Source: a marine gamma proteobacterium HTCC2148 (GTDB lineage: Bacteria; Pseudomonadota; Gammaproteobacteria; Pseudomonadales; Halieaceae). From it: a stretch of DNA of 64,000 nt. Each line of letters begins with the position of its first letter. Positions within the stretch are counted from its first letter, which is position 1. A model generated the notes under the pieces. That model searched no databases. It was not told where the DNA came from and saw only the letters and a list, made by a program, of their open reading frames with translations. The stretch covers positions 447,447-511,446 of the forward strand of contig DS999223.1 of the NCBI GenBank assembly GCA_000156295.1, written 5' to 3'. Positions 42,817 to 51,879 of the stretch are shown piece by piece. The position numbers and the translations under genes are program-made.

Positions 42817-43932
42817 ATGGTTGCCCCTGCGCTCACCCGGCTAAATTGTCCGCAGGGAGAATTTGAGCTGCAGCGCTACCCAAGTCGCAATCGCGAACCT
42901 TTGCGTGCCTGGTGTGCCGCCGATGTATTGCTCTTGGAAGCGACAAAAGCATCCTCGGTAAATACGCTGGTGGTCAACGATGATCATGGGGCGCTATCGC
43001 TGCCGCTGAGCGCCAGCGCAATGTGGACTGATTCTGCCCTTGCGGCCGAGGCCCTGGCGCAAAATAGTTCACTCAATGACCTACCCTCACCAAAAGTCAT
43101 CTGGAGTACTCAGCTTCCCAGGCTTCCTGTTGATCGAATTGTACTGCGTATTCCAAAGCAGCTTCCCTACTTCGAGTTCCAGTTGGCCCAGCTTGCTACT
43201 GTGATGCCTGCGGGTACGCAACTGCTTTGCGCCGGCATGGACAAGCATCTGTCTCCCCATACAGCGGCGCTGATGGAGCAGCAACTCGGCCCTGTTGAGC
43301 GACACCGCGGACGCCAAAAGGCGCGTCTGTTCAGTGCCACGCTGCCAGGCGAAGCCAAGGGTCCATCGCCATCAGAGGCCAGCTACCACTGCGACCTTAT
43401 CGATCAAAAGCTGACAGGGCTTGCCAATGTGTTCAGTCGTGAAAAGCTCGATCCGGGCAGTCGCCTGATGCTTGAAACCTTGCGCCGGGCAGAGCCGGTG
43501 GCCTCAGTCGCAGACCTTGCATGCGGTAATGGCCTCCTGGGCATTGCTGCGTTGCATTTTAACCTCGCCAGCAGTGTGTTATTTGCCGATGAATCTGCCA
43601 TGGCGATTGCTTCTGCCCGAGCGAATGCAGCGAGGGCTGCCAGGCACGACAGCGAAGCTGCGTTTCACCTGGGTGACGGGCTGCAAGGAATAGAGCGTAA
43701 GTTTGATTTAATAGTATGCAACCCCCCATTTCATCTGGGGCACACCGTAGATGACTTCGCAGGCCGCCGATTACTGCAACAAGCGGCCCATTCATTGCTA
43801 CCTGGTGGCAGTTTACTGCTGGTCGCTAACAGGCACCTTGATTACGCGCCAAGCCTTCAACGACTATTCAGGCATGCTGAAGTCATGGCCCAGAATGCTA
43901 AATTTGTCGTTTGGCGGGCCCGCCACAGTTGA
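42817..43932 (+). CDS. rlmG: rRNA (guanine-N2)-methyltransferase, RlmG-like
   Basis: 371 residues, two-domain RsmC/RlmG architecture. The N-terminal half is a degenerate methyltransferase-like fold (VLRIPKQLPYFEFQLAQLA and GMDKHLSPHTAALMEQ). The C-terminal half is catalytic: LACGNGLLGIAALH as SAM motif I, LFADESAMAIASARANA, the NPPFHLGH motif (D/NPPF for amino methylation) and SLLLVANRHLDYAPSL near the end. The NRHLDY and KFVVWRA tail favour RlmG (23S rRNA G1835) over RsmC (16S G1207). GGAGG lies 10 bases before the ATG, within the end of mltD. Confidence 0.85.
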   Translation: MVAPALTRLNCPQGEFELQRYPSRNREPLRAWCAADVLLLEATKASSVNTLVVNDDHGALSLPLSASAMWTDSALAAEALAQNSSLNDLPSPKVIWSTQLPRLPVDRIVLRIPKQLPYFEFQLAQLATVMPAGTQLLCAGMDKHLSPHTAALMEQQLGPVERHRGRQKARLFSATLPGEAKGPSPSEASYHCDLIDQKLTGLANVFSREKLDPGSRLMLETLRRAEPVASVADLACGNGLLGIAALHFNLASSVLFADESAMAIASARANAARAARHDSEAAFHLGDGLQGIERKFDLIVCNPPFHLGHTVDDFAGRRLLQQAAHSLLPGGSLLLVANRHLDYAPSLQRLFRHAEVMAQNAKFVVWRARHS

Positions 43933-44034
43933 TTACCGTTCGCGGCACAGCTATGTTATGCCCCCTGTCCCGCTCGTCGCTATAAAAGCAGCGCGCGTAG
44001 TGATAGCCACAATACACCAAAAGGAACACGACCT

Positions 44035-44628
44035 ATGAGTAGCACCATTAACAAATTCCTGGGAGCAGCCTCGTTGGCCTGCGCTGCATTGCTGATGCCA
44101 CTATCGGCGGTTGCAGAGGAAGAGGCCAACCAAGGCAATGTTCGCGCTATGGCCATGTCCGTGGAAGCCATTGTCACCGACATCGACCTCGAAACCCGCC
44201 AGGTGAGCCTCCAAGGGCCCGACGGTAACATCATCACTATGACCGCCTCCGAAAAAGTTGTGAAGCTGGAGGACGTCAGCGTGGGCGACGCACTGCGCGC
44301 CACTTATCTAGCCGCTTTGGAGGGTGAACTGCGCGAACCGACTGAAGAAGAATTGGCACAGCCCTATGTAGTAGTTCAGGACGGTGGTGTGGGTGAAGCT
44401 GATGGCCAACCGGTAGCAGGCGCAGCCCGCCTCATTCACGCTGTTTGCACCATCGAGGGCATGAATCGTCTGCTGGGTACCGTCACTATCATGGACTCCA
44501 ATGGCAAGATTCATGTCATCGCTGACGTAGAGCCTGAAAAAATGTCCAATGTGACGCTAGGTCAGACTATTGTCATGACATTCAGCGAGGCATTGGCACT
44601 CACTCTAGAGCCCGTTGCTGCAGAGTAA
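44035..44628 (+). CDS. Secreted hypothetical protein with two similar beta repeats
   Basis: 197 residues. A clear signal peptide (FLGAASLACAALLMPLSAVA) is followed by an acidic start and two parallel segments of about 55 residues. Segment one runs AIVTDIDLETRQVSL to TASEKVVKLEDVSVGDALRA, segment two LLGTVTIMDSNGKIHV to DVEPEKMSNVTLGQTIVMTF; both end in a pattern resembling an OB-like or barwin-like beta barrel with GD/GQ turns. I do not recognise a family. AAGGA lies 8 bases before the ATG. It stands alone between rlmG and an LLM oxidoreductase; a hairpin (44643-44670) follows its stop. Likely periplasmic. Confidence 0.8.
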   Translation: MSSTINKFLGAASLACAALLMPLSAVAEEEANQGNVRAMAMSVEAIVTDIDLETRQVSLQGPDGNIITMTASEKVVKLEDVSVGDALRATYLAALEGELREPTEEELAQPYVVVQDGGVGEADGQPVAGAARLIHAVCTIEGMNRLLGTVTIMDSNGKIHVIADVEPEKMSNVTLGQTIVMTFSEALALTLEPVAAE

Positions 44629-44642
44629 GTCAAGCTTCCGCT

Positions 44643-44670
44643 TGCCGGCCGGATTGACTTTCGGTCGGCA
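44643..44670 (+). terminator. Hairpin after the secreted repeat protein gene, without U-tract
   Basis: A 9-bp stem (TGCCGGCCG pairing with CGGTCGGCA, one G-U) with a 10-base loop begins 15 bases after the stop codon. No T-run follows, so it is a weak candidate for intrinsic termination or a 3' stabilising hairpin. Confidence 0.35.
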
Positions 44671-44856
44671 TATCCCCCGTTCATCCCCTTAAAAACTCTG
44701 CTACTGCGCGCTTTACTCCAGTGACTGCACGGCTGTGCCCTGCGACTGCCGAGTATGACAATATGGTCGAATTGCAGCTCCGTGCTAGCAGGCAGGGATT
44801 TTTCCTGTCTGCCTCGCTACAGTAGGGGCTAATAGCAAATGCAGGGAGAACAAGCA

Positions 44857-45723
44857 GTGAAGTTTGTGCTATCAACGTCTTTCACCAAAGTAGCCCACCT
44901 GACCGAACTGGCGCCAGTGGCTGACACCCATGGCTGGCATGCCATGTCCTTCTCTGATCATGTGGTCAACCCGGAACAGATTAATACGCCTTATCCCTAT
45001 ACGGAAGATGGAAGCAGGCGCTGGCAGGCATTTACCGATTGGCCTGACCCCTGGGTGATGATCGGCGCGCTGGCCGCTATTACCAAAAACCTGCGCTTTA
45101 CTAACAATGTGTTCGTGTTACCCATGCGCAATCCCTACCTGGTTGCGAAGGCGATTAGCACTGCTGCCATTATTTCCAACAACCGGATTACACCGGCATT
45201 CGGCGTCGGCTGGTCTCGGGATGAGTTCGAGCTTATGCAGCAGGACTTTACCACCCGTGGCAAGCGCACCAGCGAGATAATCGAAGTAATGCGCTTGCTG
45301 TGGAGCGGTGAAATGGTCAGCTATGAAGGCAAGCACTATCAGTTTGAGCCACTGGAAATGAACCCTGCACCTTCAGCGCCAATACCCATCTGGATTGGGG
45401 GCATATCGGAACCCGCTATGCAGCGGGCGGCAAAAATAGCGGACGGTTGGGTGTCCGACTTGCAGCCTTCATCAGAAATCATCGAATCAATTGAGAAGAT
45501 ACGCGTATGGCGCAGAGAATATGGACTCAATGGCGAGTTTGACGTTATGGCGACGCCATCTGATGCCTGGAATGTGGAAGGATACAAACGCCTGGAGGAC
45601 GCGGGGGTCACCCATATCATGACAATGCCCTGGCCGTTTTATCATGGCGCCAGCGAGTCCCTTGAGCACAAAATAGACAGCATTAAACGTTTTTCTGACG
45701 ATGTCATTAGCCAGTGCGGCTAG
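44857..45723 (+). CDS. LLM-class flavin/F420-dependent oxidoreductase (TIGR03619-like)
   Basis: 288 residues from the GTG at 44857, which has GGGAGA 7 bases upstream; an ATG six codons earlier lies over that site and is less likely. Luciferase-like TIM barrel: VLSTSFTKVAHLTELA, HGWHAMSFSDHVVNP, NVFVLPMRNPYLVAKA, GVGWSRDEFELMQQDF, MRLLWSGEMVSYEGKHYQF and PIPIWIGGISEPAMQRAAKI. Such proteins use FMN or F420 and a range of substrates; cofactor and substrate cannot be decided. It is monocistronic. Its stop shares the tetranucleotide CTAG with the stop of the convergent AddA-like gene. Confidence 0.9.
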   Translation: MKFVLSTSFTKVAHLTELAPVADTHGWHAMSFSDHVVNPEQINTPYPYTEDGSRRWQAFTDWPDPWVMIGALAAITKNLRFTNNVFVLPMRNPYLVAKAISTAAIISNNRITPAFGVGWSRDEFELMQQDFTTRGKRTSEIIEVMRLLWSGEMVSYEGKHYQFEPLEMNPAPSAPIPIWIGGISEPAMQRAAKIADGWVSDLQPSSEIIESIEKIRVWRREYGLNGEFDVMATPSDAWNVEGYKRLEDAGVTHIMTMPWPFYHGASESLEHKIDSIKRFSDDVISQCG

Positions 45724-48700
45724 CGGTCGAGTTCTGACAAATGATGCAAACAGGCCATACCGGTGAAGTACAGTGCACAGCGCACCGGTTCGGGACCAAT
45801 CTCTGACATGGCGTCTCGATAACAGCTCAACTGATTTTTGTAACGGCCGGCTTCAACCTGCAGAAAAGAGGCTGCGCTCACCCCTGCTTCCGGGGTGCTG
45901 CTCTTGTAATCGATGATCCAGCGAATACCGGTATCCCTGTCGACGAAAGTCCTGTCAATGACGATGTCGCGAGGTTGACCCGCCTCCTGAATGGTCAACG
46001 TCAACTCGCTGTGTGCCTGAGCGTGCTGCGCTGACAACACCCAGCGCCCCCCGCTCTCGTCTGCAAGCGTCGACGCAACTGCATGCGAGACCCTACCAAA
46101 GGCTGCCTCCAGTTGCTCTTCCGCGAGGCCCATAGAGGATAGCGAGTGCCTCGCCAGCTCAGCTAATCTCACGGGCAATTCATCAGGCAGAGACGCCAGT
46201 AAGCTCAGCTGCTCAAGTACTTCATGGATTACTGTGCCTACATAGCGATCTAACCAATTGAGCGCTGGATCGGGAATATTGGCTCCTTGTGGACTGTCCT
46301 TGGGCATCAAGGGCAAAGTTGCGGGTGACTGCGACAGCCGCAGCAAGCCCCTGCTGATCTTAGACTGTGGCTGCACGCTGGTCATTGGCACATGCACAAC
46401 TGCCTGGCGCTCAAAAGTCGCCCAAATAGGCGCTAGCAAAGCGCCGTCTCCAGGCGGCTTGAATTCCGGCTCATCCTGAGGTCCAGCATCCTCTCCGCCT
46501 CCAAGGCAGGCGCTCAGTGTCAGTTTTTTCACTGCTCGCGTGGCTCCCACGTACAGCAAGCGAGTGGTCTCCAGACGAGACTTTTCCTTGCGCTGCTTTT
46601 TCAGGAAATTGTAAAGACCGGGAGTCTTGTCGTCCGAGTGATCATCAGCTGCGAGCATAAAGCCCAACTCCCCCGTTTTGGAGTTATGCTCGTCCCACAG
46701 CAGGATATCTCGACTATCACCTCGAGTGGCACGCGCCAACGCTGGGATCAACACCCAATCGAACTCCAGTCCCTTGGATTTGTGCAATGTCATGACCTGT
46801 AGCCGTGCATCTGGCGCATCGCCGGAGGCGTAAAGACGTGATATGCGCTGCTCCAGCCAATCGATATTCAGGCCTTTGCCTTCAGCATCAGCCAGCTGCA
46901 ATAGGCTCAGGAAGCGCTCTGCATCAGCAAGAAAACGCTGCTGGGTAAAACAGGCTGGGCCACCCAAGTGCAGCCAAAGCTGTTCAATCCAGGCGCGCAG
47001 GCCCAGACGATCACGCCTTTGCTGGGCCCACAACAGGCATTGGCCAACGTGGAGCAAGCGCTGCTTGCCTTCCGCGGAAAGCCCCGCAGGAAGCTCTCTG
47101 TTGCACAGCGCGCCATATACATTCTGCCATCGAGGATCCTGTGCGGAATCTGCCAGGCATTTCATATCTGCAAGGTTCAAAGCGCACCAAGGAGCACGCA
47201 ACACCGCATACCAGGCAACCCGGTCTCCGGGGTTCACTAGTGCCCGGCAAAGAGTCATCAAATCGACAATGGCCGGGGAACCTGCCAGCGCATCCATCTC
47301 CTGCGAGGCGAAGGGAATATCGCGCTGACGCAGCAATTCAAGTATCGGTGCCAACTGAGGACGGCTGCGTCCAAGGATGGCTATAGACCCAAGGTTAGGA
47401 TCAGCTAAGCCCAATGCTACTTGTTCCACCAACCACTGTGCTTCCTGCTCTTTCGCCTGCTCACCCCAGAACCCATTCAGGGACACTGCCAGTTCTGCGC
47501 CAGCAGGTTTAACTGCTATTGCGTCGGTAAAGCTGACTCGCCCTCGATAAACATTGTCTTCGGCAGGAAATGCATCACGAAAACTATCGTTAACCCAATC
47601 GACGATGCCCTGCTCCGAACGAAAGTTACAGCGCAATGAAAGGGCCTGGAGAGTCACTCCATTGAAACCCTCCTGACGTGCTTTCAGGAACAACCCCACA
47701 TTCGCATTGCGAAAGCCGTAAATCGACTGCATTCCATCACCCACAATAAACAGAGTGCGCGGCGCGGCTGGGTTTAGCGCATTGTGCTGGCCCCAACCCC
47801 GAGTCAATTTGCTGACCAGATTGTATTGGTTAATCGCAGTATCCTGGAATTCATCGATCAATATATGTTCAATGCTGTAATCCAGGCGCAGTGCCAATTC
47901 TGTGGGTTCATCGTCTTCCCCCAGTGCGTCCAGTGCAGACAAAGCCACCTGACTGTGGTCAACCAATGAGCGTCGTTCGAAAACCAGTAACAGACAGGCT
48001 GCTAACAGCGGTAATACATGTGAAAGATGCAGCACCATTTGCCAGGCGTCATTATGGTTATCCATGCGCGGCAACCAAGCCAGGCCGCCCAGTTCACCTG
48101 CCAAGCCTTTCACCTGACCCATGCGCGCAACCAGATCCACAAAATGTGCCTTGCGTGCCTTGGCATCATCATCTCCGGTGGGAAAACCGTTTCTAACATT
48201 CACTGACTTACGAAAGCTGCCTCCCTGGGTCAGAAATAGCTGACCCATAAAGCGCCAAAGCTCCATATTGTCTGCGCTGGCTGCAGGGAATTCATCAGGA
48301 ATGCCCTCACCCAGGTTTTCCCGTGCATAACAAAGCAGGTCAAAAATTTCATCTTGCCATGGGTCTAATACAGTGGATAAGTCTTGCAGTCCCTCGGTCA
48401 CCACAGACTCCACGGTAGCCCTGAGCTTTACCTCCGCCTGTTCTGGAGAGCGCTTGGCACCCATATACAGATGCCACTGATCACGCTTGCCCAACATGGT
48501 AACCAGCAGTTCCCTGAGTCGATCCCAGTTGTTATCAAAGTGAAGGAGTAAAATATCCAGGTCCGTCGCCTCGGATCGCGATGTGCCCGCGATAGAGAAC
48601 AGTTCGGAAACCGCTTCCTTATAGAGTTCGGTAGCATCATCGACCGCCTGGGCCTGACCGCCGAACCGGCTGAGTATCGGCATTTGTCGAGTCAGGCCAG

Positions 48701-49067
48701 CACAGAAGCTATCAATGGTCTTGATGTTAAGTCGGGAGATATCTCTGGCAAGATGCCATTGCTCTCTGTCACTGCTCTCAAGTGCCGCCAATGCCAAGTC
48801 TCTTGTGACCCGCTGGTGTTCGCCCTCCACTGCCACTTTATCTCTGGCCGCCTGCAGGGCCTGCAATACGCGTTCTCGCATCTCGGCAGCCGCTTTCCTG
48901 GTGAAGGTAATAGCCAGCACTTGCTCGGGCCGCTTTACTCTTGCGAGCAACGCAAGAAAGCGCTGTATGAGTAATTCTGTTTTGCCTGAACCGGCCGGCG
49001 CGGTGACGCAAAAACTGCGAACAACGTCCAGTGCCTCTGCTCTGTCATTGGCGTCCGCTATTGTCAC
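45720..49067 (-). CDS. AddA-like UvrD/RecB helicase-nuclease
   Basis: 1115 residues. Superfamily 1A helicase motifs: VTAPAGSGKTELLIQRFLAL (Walker A, residues 22-41), TFTRKAAAEMRERVL (Ia), HILIDEFQDTAINQYNLVSK (II), FIVGDGMQSIYGFRNANVGL (III), TLHKSKGLEFDWVLIP (V) and RLLYVGATRAVKKL (VI). A C-terminal PD-(D/E)xK nuclease contains IRWIIDYKSSTPEAG and QVEAGRYKNQLSCYRDA. The GTG start overlaps the partner stop as GTGA with GGAGG upstream, so the pair is coupled. This combination processes double-strand DNA ends for recombination, as AddAB/RecBCD do. Many proteobacteria carry it beside or instead of RecBCD. Confidence 0.93.
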   Translation of the reverse strand: MTIADANDRAEALDVVRSFCVTAPAGSGKTELLIQRFLALLARVKRPEQVLAITFTRKAAAEMRERVLQALQAARDKVAVEGEHQRVTRDLALAALESSDREQWHLARDISRLNIKTIDSFCAGLTRQMPILSRFGGQAQAVDDATELYKEAVSELFSIAGTSRSEATDLDILLLHFDNNWDRLRELLVTMLGKRDQWHLYMGAKRSPEQAEVKLRATVESVVTEGLQDLSTVLDPWQDEIFDLLCYARENLGEGIPDEFPAASADNMELWRFMGQLFLTQGGSFRKSVNVRNGFPTGDDDAKARKAHFVDLVARMGQVKGLAGELGGLAWLPRMDNHNDAWQMVLHLSHVLPLLAACLLLVFERRSLVDHSQVALSALDALGEDDEPTELALRLDYSIEHILIDEFQDTAINQYNLVSKLTRGWGQHNALNPAAPRTLFIVGDGMQSIYGFRNANVGLFLKARQEGFNGVTLQALSLRCNFRSEQGIVDWVNDSFRDAFPAEDNVYRGRVSFTDAIAVKPAGAELAVSLNGFWGEQAKEQEAQWLVEQVALGLADPNLGSIAILGRSRPQLAPILELLRQRDIPFASQEMDALAGSPAIVDLMTLCRALVNPGDRVAWYAVLRAPWCALNLADMKCLADSAQDPRWQNVYGALCNRELPAGLSAEGKQRLLHVGQCLLWAQQRRDRLGLRAWIEQLWLHLGGPACFTQQRFLADAERFLSLLQLADAEGKGLNIDWLEQRISRLYASGDAPDARLQVMTLHKSKGLEFDWVLIPALARATRGDSRDILLWDEHNSKTGELGFMLAADDHSDDKTPGLYNFLKKQRKEKSRLETTRLLYVGATRAVKKLTLSACLGGGEDAGPQDEPEFKPPGDGALLAPIWATFERQAVVHVPMTSVQPQSKISRGLLRLSQSPATLPLMPKDSPQGANIPDPALNWLDRYVGTVIHEVLEQLSLLASLPDELPVRLAELARHSLSSMGLAEEQLEAAFGRVSHAVASTLADESGGRWVLSAQHAQAHSELTLTIQEAGQPRDIVIDRTFVDRDTGIRWIIDYKSSTPEAGVSAASFLQVEAGRYKNQLSCYRDAMSEIGPEPVRCALYFTGMACLHHLSELDR

Positions 49068-51757
49068 AGCACTTCCTCCGCACTGACATCAACCCGACAA
49101 AGCGCCTGCAAACCGCAGTAATTACAGGCCGCAGGTAGAGGGTCGACCTGCGCGTAGCCAGCTAAAAAATCGGTTGCCAGTTTGCCCAGGTTTTGCTGCC
49201 ACTGTGTCATCAAGGATGACCAATCTTCGCAGTCAGAGTAGCGTTTTACCGCCTTGGCAATATCGCTTTGTACCCCGGCGATGCCCTCAACAGAACCCAA
49301 TCCCTGCATCCGGCAATCGCGAGCACGAACCTGGGCAAACGATAAGGCCTGGACGTTTTCAGCCAAGCCATAGAGAGGTAGTTGGGGCTGCGACGGGCGC
49401 TCCCCCAACCAATCTGCCAGACTGCTGCGGCCTGACTTGTAGTCGATAACAATGCGAGAACCATCCTCCAATTCGTCCACTCTATCCACTCGCAAGCTTA
49501 AAGAAAGCTCGCCGAGCTTAAAATCGATCGGCTCCTCTCTCGCGACGACTTTGAAAGGATTACGTGCAAGCTCCAACTGCACCCACTGTGTCATCAGCTT
49601 TTGCAGACGCTGCGATTCAAGGTCCAGGCAGTGCATACCGACTAGCAGCCGCACTGACTCGGGCACAGCATTTATTGCAGCTGCCGATGCGCTTGCGATT
49701 TTTTCGTCAAGCGCCTCTCGCCCCAATGCGTGCAAGGCTGCACTATCGTTTATCTCGCCCCAAAGCACATAAAGGGCGTCGTGAAGAATACTGCCTCGAT
49801 CAGCAGCGCTAAGCCCGGCGCGATAATCGCCCAGCGGCTCCAGTAACAGCCTCTTACTGGCAAAGGCGCGAAACGGACAGTTGGCCTGCTGTTGCAAGAT
49901 GCCGCTGCCACCGCGGATATGAGACATTTCCGATTTTGAAACCATCGGCGCTTGAGCATTCAGGTTTTGCTCAAGGCTGCTTGCTGACGCCTGCGCTAAC
50001 CATTGTTCAGGAATCAGCACAGTGGCTTCCATATGTTCCAACGGAAAGGCCCCCAATAGCGGGCTGGGAACTTCTGGAGCACCGTCCAGTTGACGGGAGT
50101 ATGACGCTATAAAACGATCGCAAGCCGCGCGATATTGGTCGGTTAAAGTCGAAGCGTAATTCCACTCACGCTCACTGCTGCTGTGTGGCATATCATGTTT
50201 ACGCTGCAAAGCCATCGGTATAAATGGGTTCGGCCTGGAGGGGGCTGGCCAGCGATTACCCTGGAGGCCGCAAAACCAGATACTGTCGAATGGCAAACCG
50301 GCAGCTTCCAGGGGACCCAGCACCTGTATCCCACTATCGGCCGTTTGCGGCTGGGAGATTCGATTCTGGCAACAGCGCTTCAGCATTCCAAGAGCAGTAT
50401 GAAAATTGACCCTTCCCGCCAGCGAGTCCAGTCCGGAAAATTCCTGCAGCGCTTTGTACCAGGCTTCAACTTGCTGGAACTCTAATGAATCCAGAGGCCC
50501 CTCTCCCGGCCAGGCCCAAACCCCAAGGACGTCACAAATACTCTTTACCCAATCAGACGGCCGCTGAGTGAGGCGCTGTAAACGCAGTTCACTGCAGCTG
50601 GCCAGCCGTTCACCCATTGCCAGGCCCTGCTCGCCGCCCGCCTTGACACTGCGTGACAGAAAACGGAGGCGGCCCAAGTTCAGCTGTTCTTCGCCGTCAT
50701 CAAACAACTGATGTAACAGACGAACGACTCGGTCAGAGTCCGCTTCATTGCAATCGGTAAATCTCGAATTCACCAGTCCCAATAAATCTGTCATGGGCAA
50801 GGTTTCACCGCAAACACTCAATATTCGCAGTGCATCCCGTATGACCGGCGCCCGGTCAAGTGTGATGCCAGTTGAGAAATTAACTGGCAGAGAGTTGTAC
50901 TTGTCACCCAGACTGTCGAATTCACGCCGCATTAGAAATTCCAATGGAGCGCGATCTCCATTCATGTCTGCCAGCAAGATGCCCAAACTACAGTCGGGAT
51001 CATCCTGGTACTCTTGCGCTGCCCAGCGCGCTATCGCACTTAATTCCTGCTGCCGGTCAGCATAACTGCGAGCCTGAATCGTGGCCTCTCCTGCTGCGCT
51101 GGCAAGCTCCTGAACCGCGGATGCCAGATGATTGATGCAGCTGCGCTGTAAGGGAGAGAGGTCATCAAAGTCAACCAGCACGACTTTAGGAAGGTCTGAG
51201 CCGGGCGCTACCAGCAGCAATTGCTGCCAGCGGTCTTCCGCCGTGACGCAACCCAGCTGGGTAATTTTGCGCTCAAAGCTACTGAGCCAGCGTGCAAAGG
51301 TACTGCAGTCAGCATCCAGAGTGAATTCGCTTTTTACGGCGGTGGCCTGCATATCCACCCTGGCGCGTAACAAATTGCCTCTGGCTTGTTTTGCCAGGTC
51401 TTCTGCTGAAGATGTCTGCAGCAGCCTGTAATCGCCATTTTGTTGTCGGTCCGCCGCAATGACTTTTGACCAAAGCTCTTTTTCCTGCAGTAACGACAGA
51501 GAGGTTTTAGGCTCGATATCGCCAGACACTATCGCGCTCTGCCAGCAAGCCTGCAGCCAATGGTCCAGAGCTTTGACCGCAACGGGCTGCCAGACTGACT
51601 TGCCCGCAGCGATTTGCAGGCGATCCCAGTCGGCTTTGATTCGACGCGCCAGACGCTGGTTCGGCGTCAGCAACAAATGCCCGCTCTCTAGCCACGGCCG
51701 CAGGCGCGTAAGGTCAAAGTGTTTGGAGGAACTGCTGGAAGAGCTATCTGTGGGCAC
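49064..51757 (-). CDS. AddB-like PD-(D/E)xK nuclease partner (TIGR03623-type DNA repair protein)
   Basis: 897 residues from the GTG at 51757, which has AGGAGG 9 bases upstream; a longer frame to 51799 has no such support. A UvrD-like fold without a Walker A loop (HLLLTPNQRLARRIKADWD at the N-terminus) precedes a nuclease domain with SLRVDRVDELEDGSRIVIDY and KSGRSSLADW. One Cys in QQANCPFRAF (about residue 630) and three in CNYCGLQALC near the C-terminus form the four-Cys pattern of an AddB-type iron-sulfur staple. A Ser run (SSSSSSS) follows the start. Acts with the AddA-like helicase encoded next. Family recalled as the probable repair protein found next to UvrD/Rep helicases. Confidence 0.9.
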   Translation of the reverse strand: MPTDSSSSSSSKHFDLTRLRPWLESGHLLLTPNQRLARRIKADWDRLQIAAGKSVWQPVAVKALDHWLQACWQSAIVSGDIEPKTSLSLLQEKELWSKVIAADRQQNGDYRLLQTSSAEDLAKQARGNLLRARVDMQATAVKSEFTLDADCSTFARWLSSFERKITQLGCVTAEDRWQQLLLVAPGSDLPKVVLVDFDDLSPLQRSCINHLASAVQELASAAGEATIQARSYADRQQELSAIARWAAQEYQDDPDCSLGILLADMNGDRAPLEFLMRREFDSLGDKYNSLPVNFSTGITLDRAPVIRDALRILSVCGETLPMTDLLGLVNSRFTDCNEADSDRVVRLLHQLFDDGEEQLNLGRLRFLSRSVKAGGEQGLAMGERLASCSELRLQRLTQRPSDWVKSICDVLGVWAWPGEGPLDSLEFQQVEAWYKALQEFSGLDSLAGRVNFHTALGMLKRCCQNRISQPQTADSGIQVLGPLEAAGLPFDSIWFCGLQGNRWPAPSRPNPFIPMALQRKHDMPHSSSEREWNYASTLTDQYRAACDRFIASYSRQLDGAPEVPSPLLGAFPLEHMEATVLIPEQWLAQASASSLEQNLNAQAPMVSKSEMSHIRGGSGILQQQANCPFRAFASKRLLLEPLGDYRAGLSAADRGSILHDALYVLWGEINDSAALHALGREALDEKIASASAAAINAVPESVRLLVGMHCLDLESQRLQKLMTQWVQLELARNPFKVVAREEPIDFKLGELSLSLRVDRVDELEDGSRIVIDYKSGRSSLADWLGERPSQPQLPLYGLAENVQALSFAQVRARDCRMQGLGSVEGIAGVQSDIAKAVKRYSDCEDWSSLMTQWQQNLGKLATDFLAGYAQVDPLPAACNYCGLQALCRVDVSAEEVL

Positions 51758-51879
51758 TGTTAAAAGCCTCCTGCTGCGCCAGGGCCGGCGCCTACCCAAA
51801 TCCGGTGTGCTGCTATAGAATAGCGCGCCCTTCCCTTCTGGGGTCAGGCATCAACGATTTACTGTATCAGGTAACAAGC

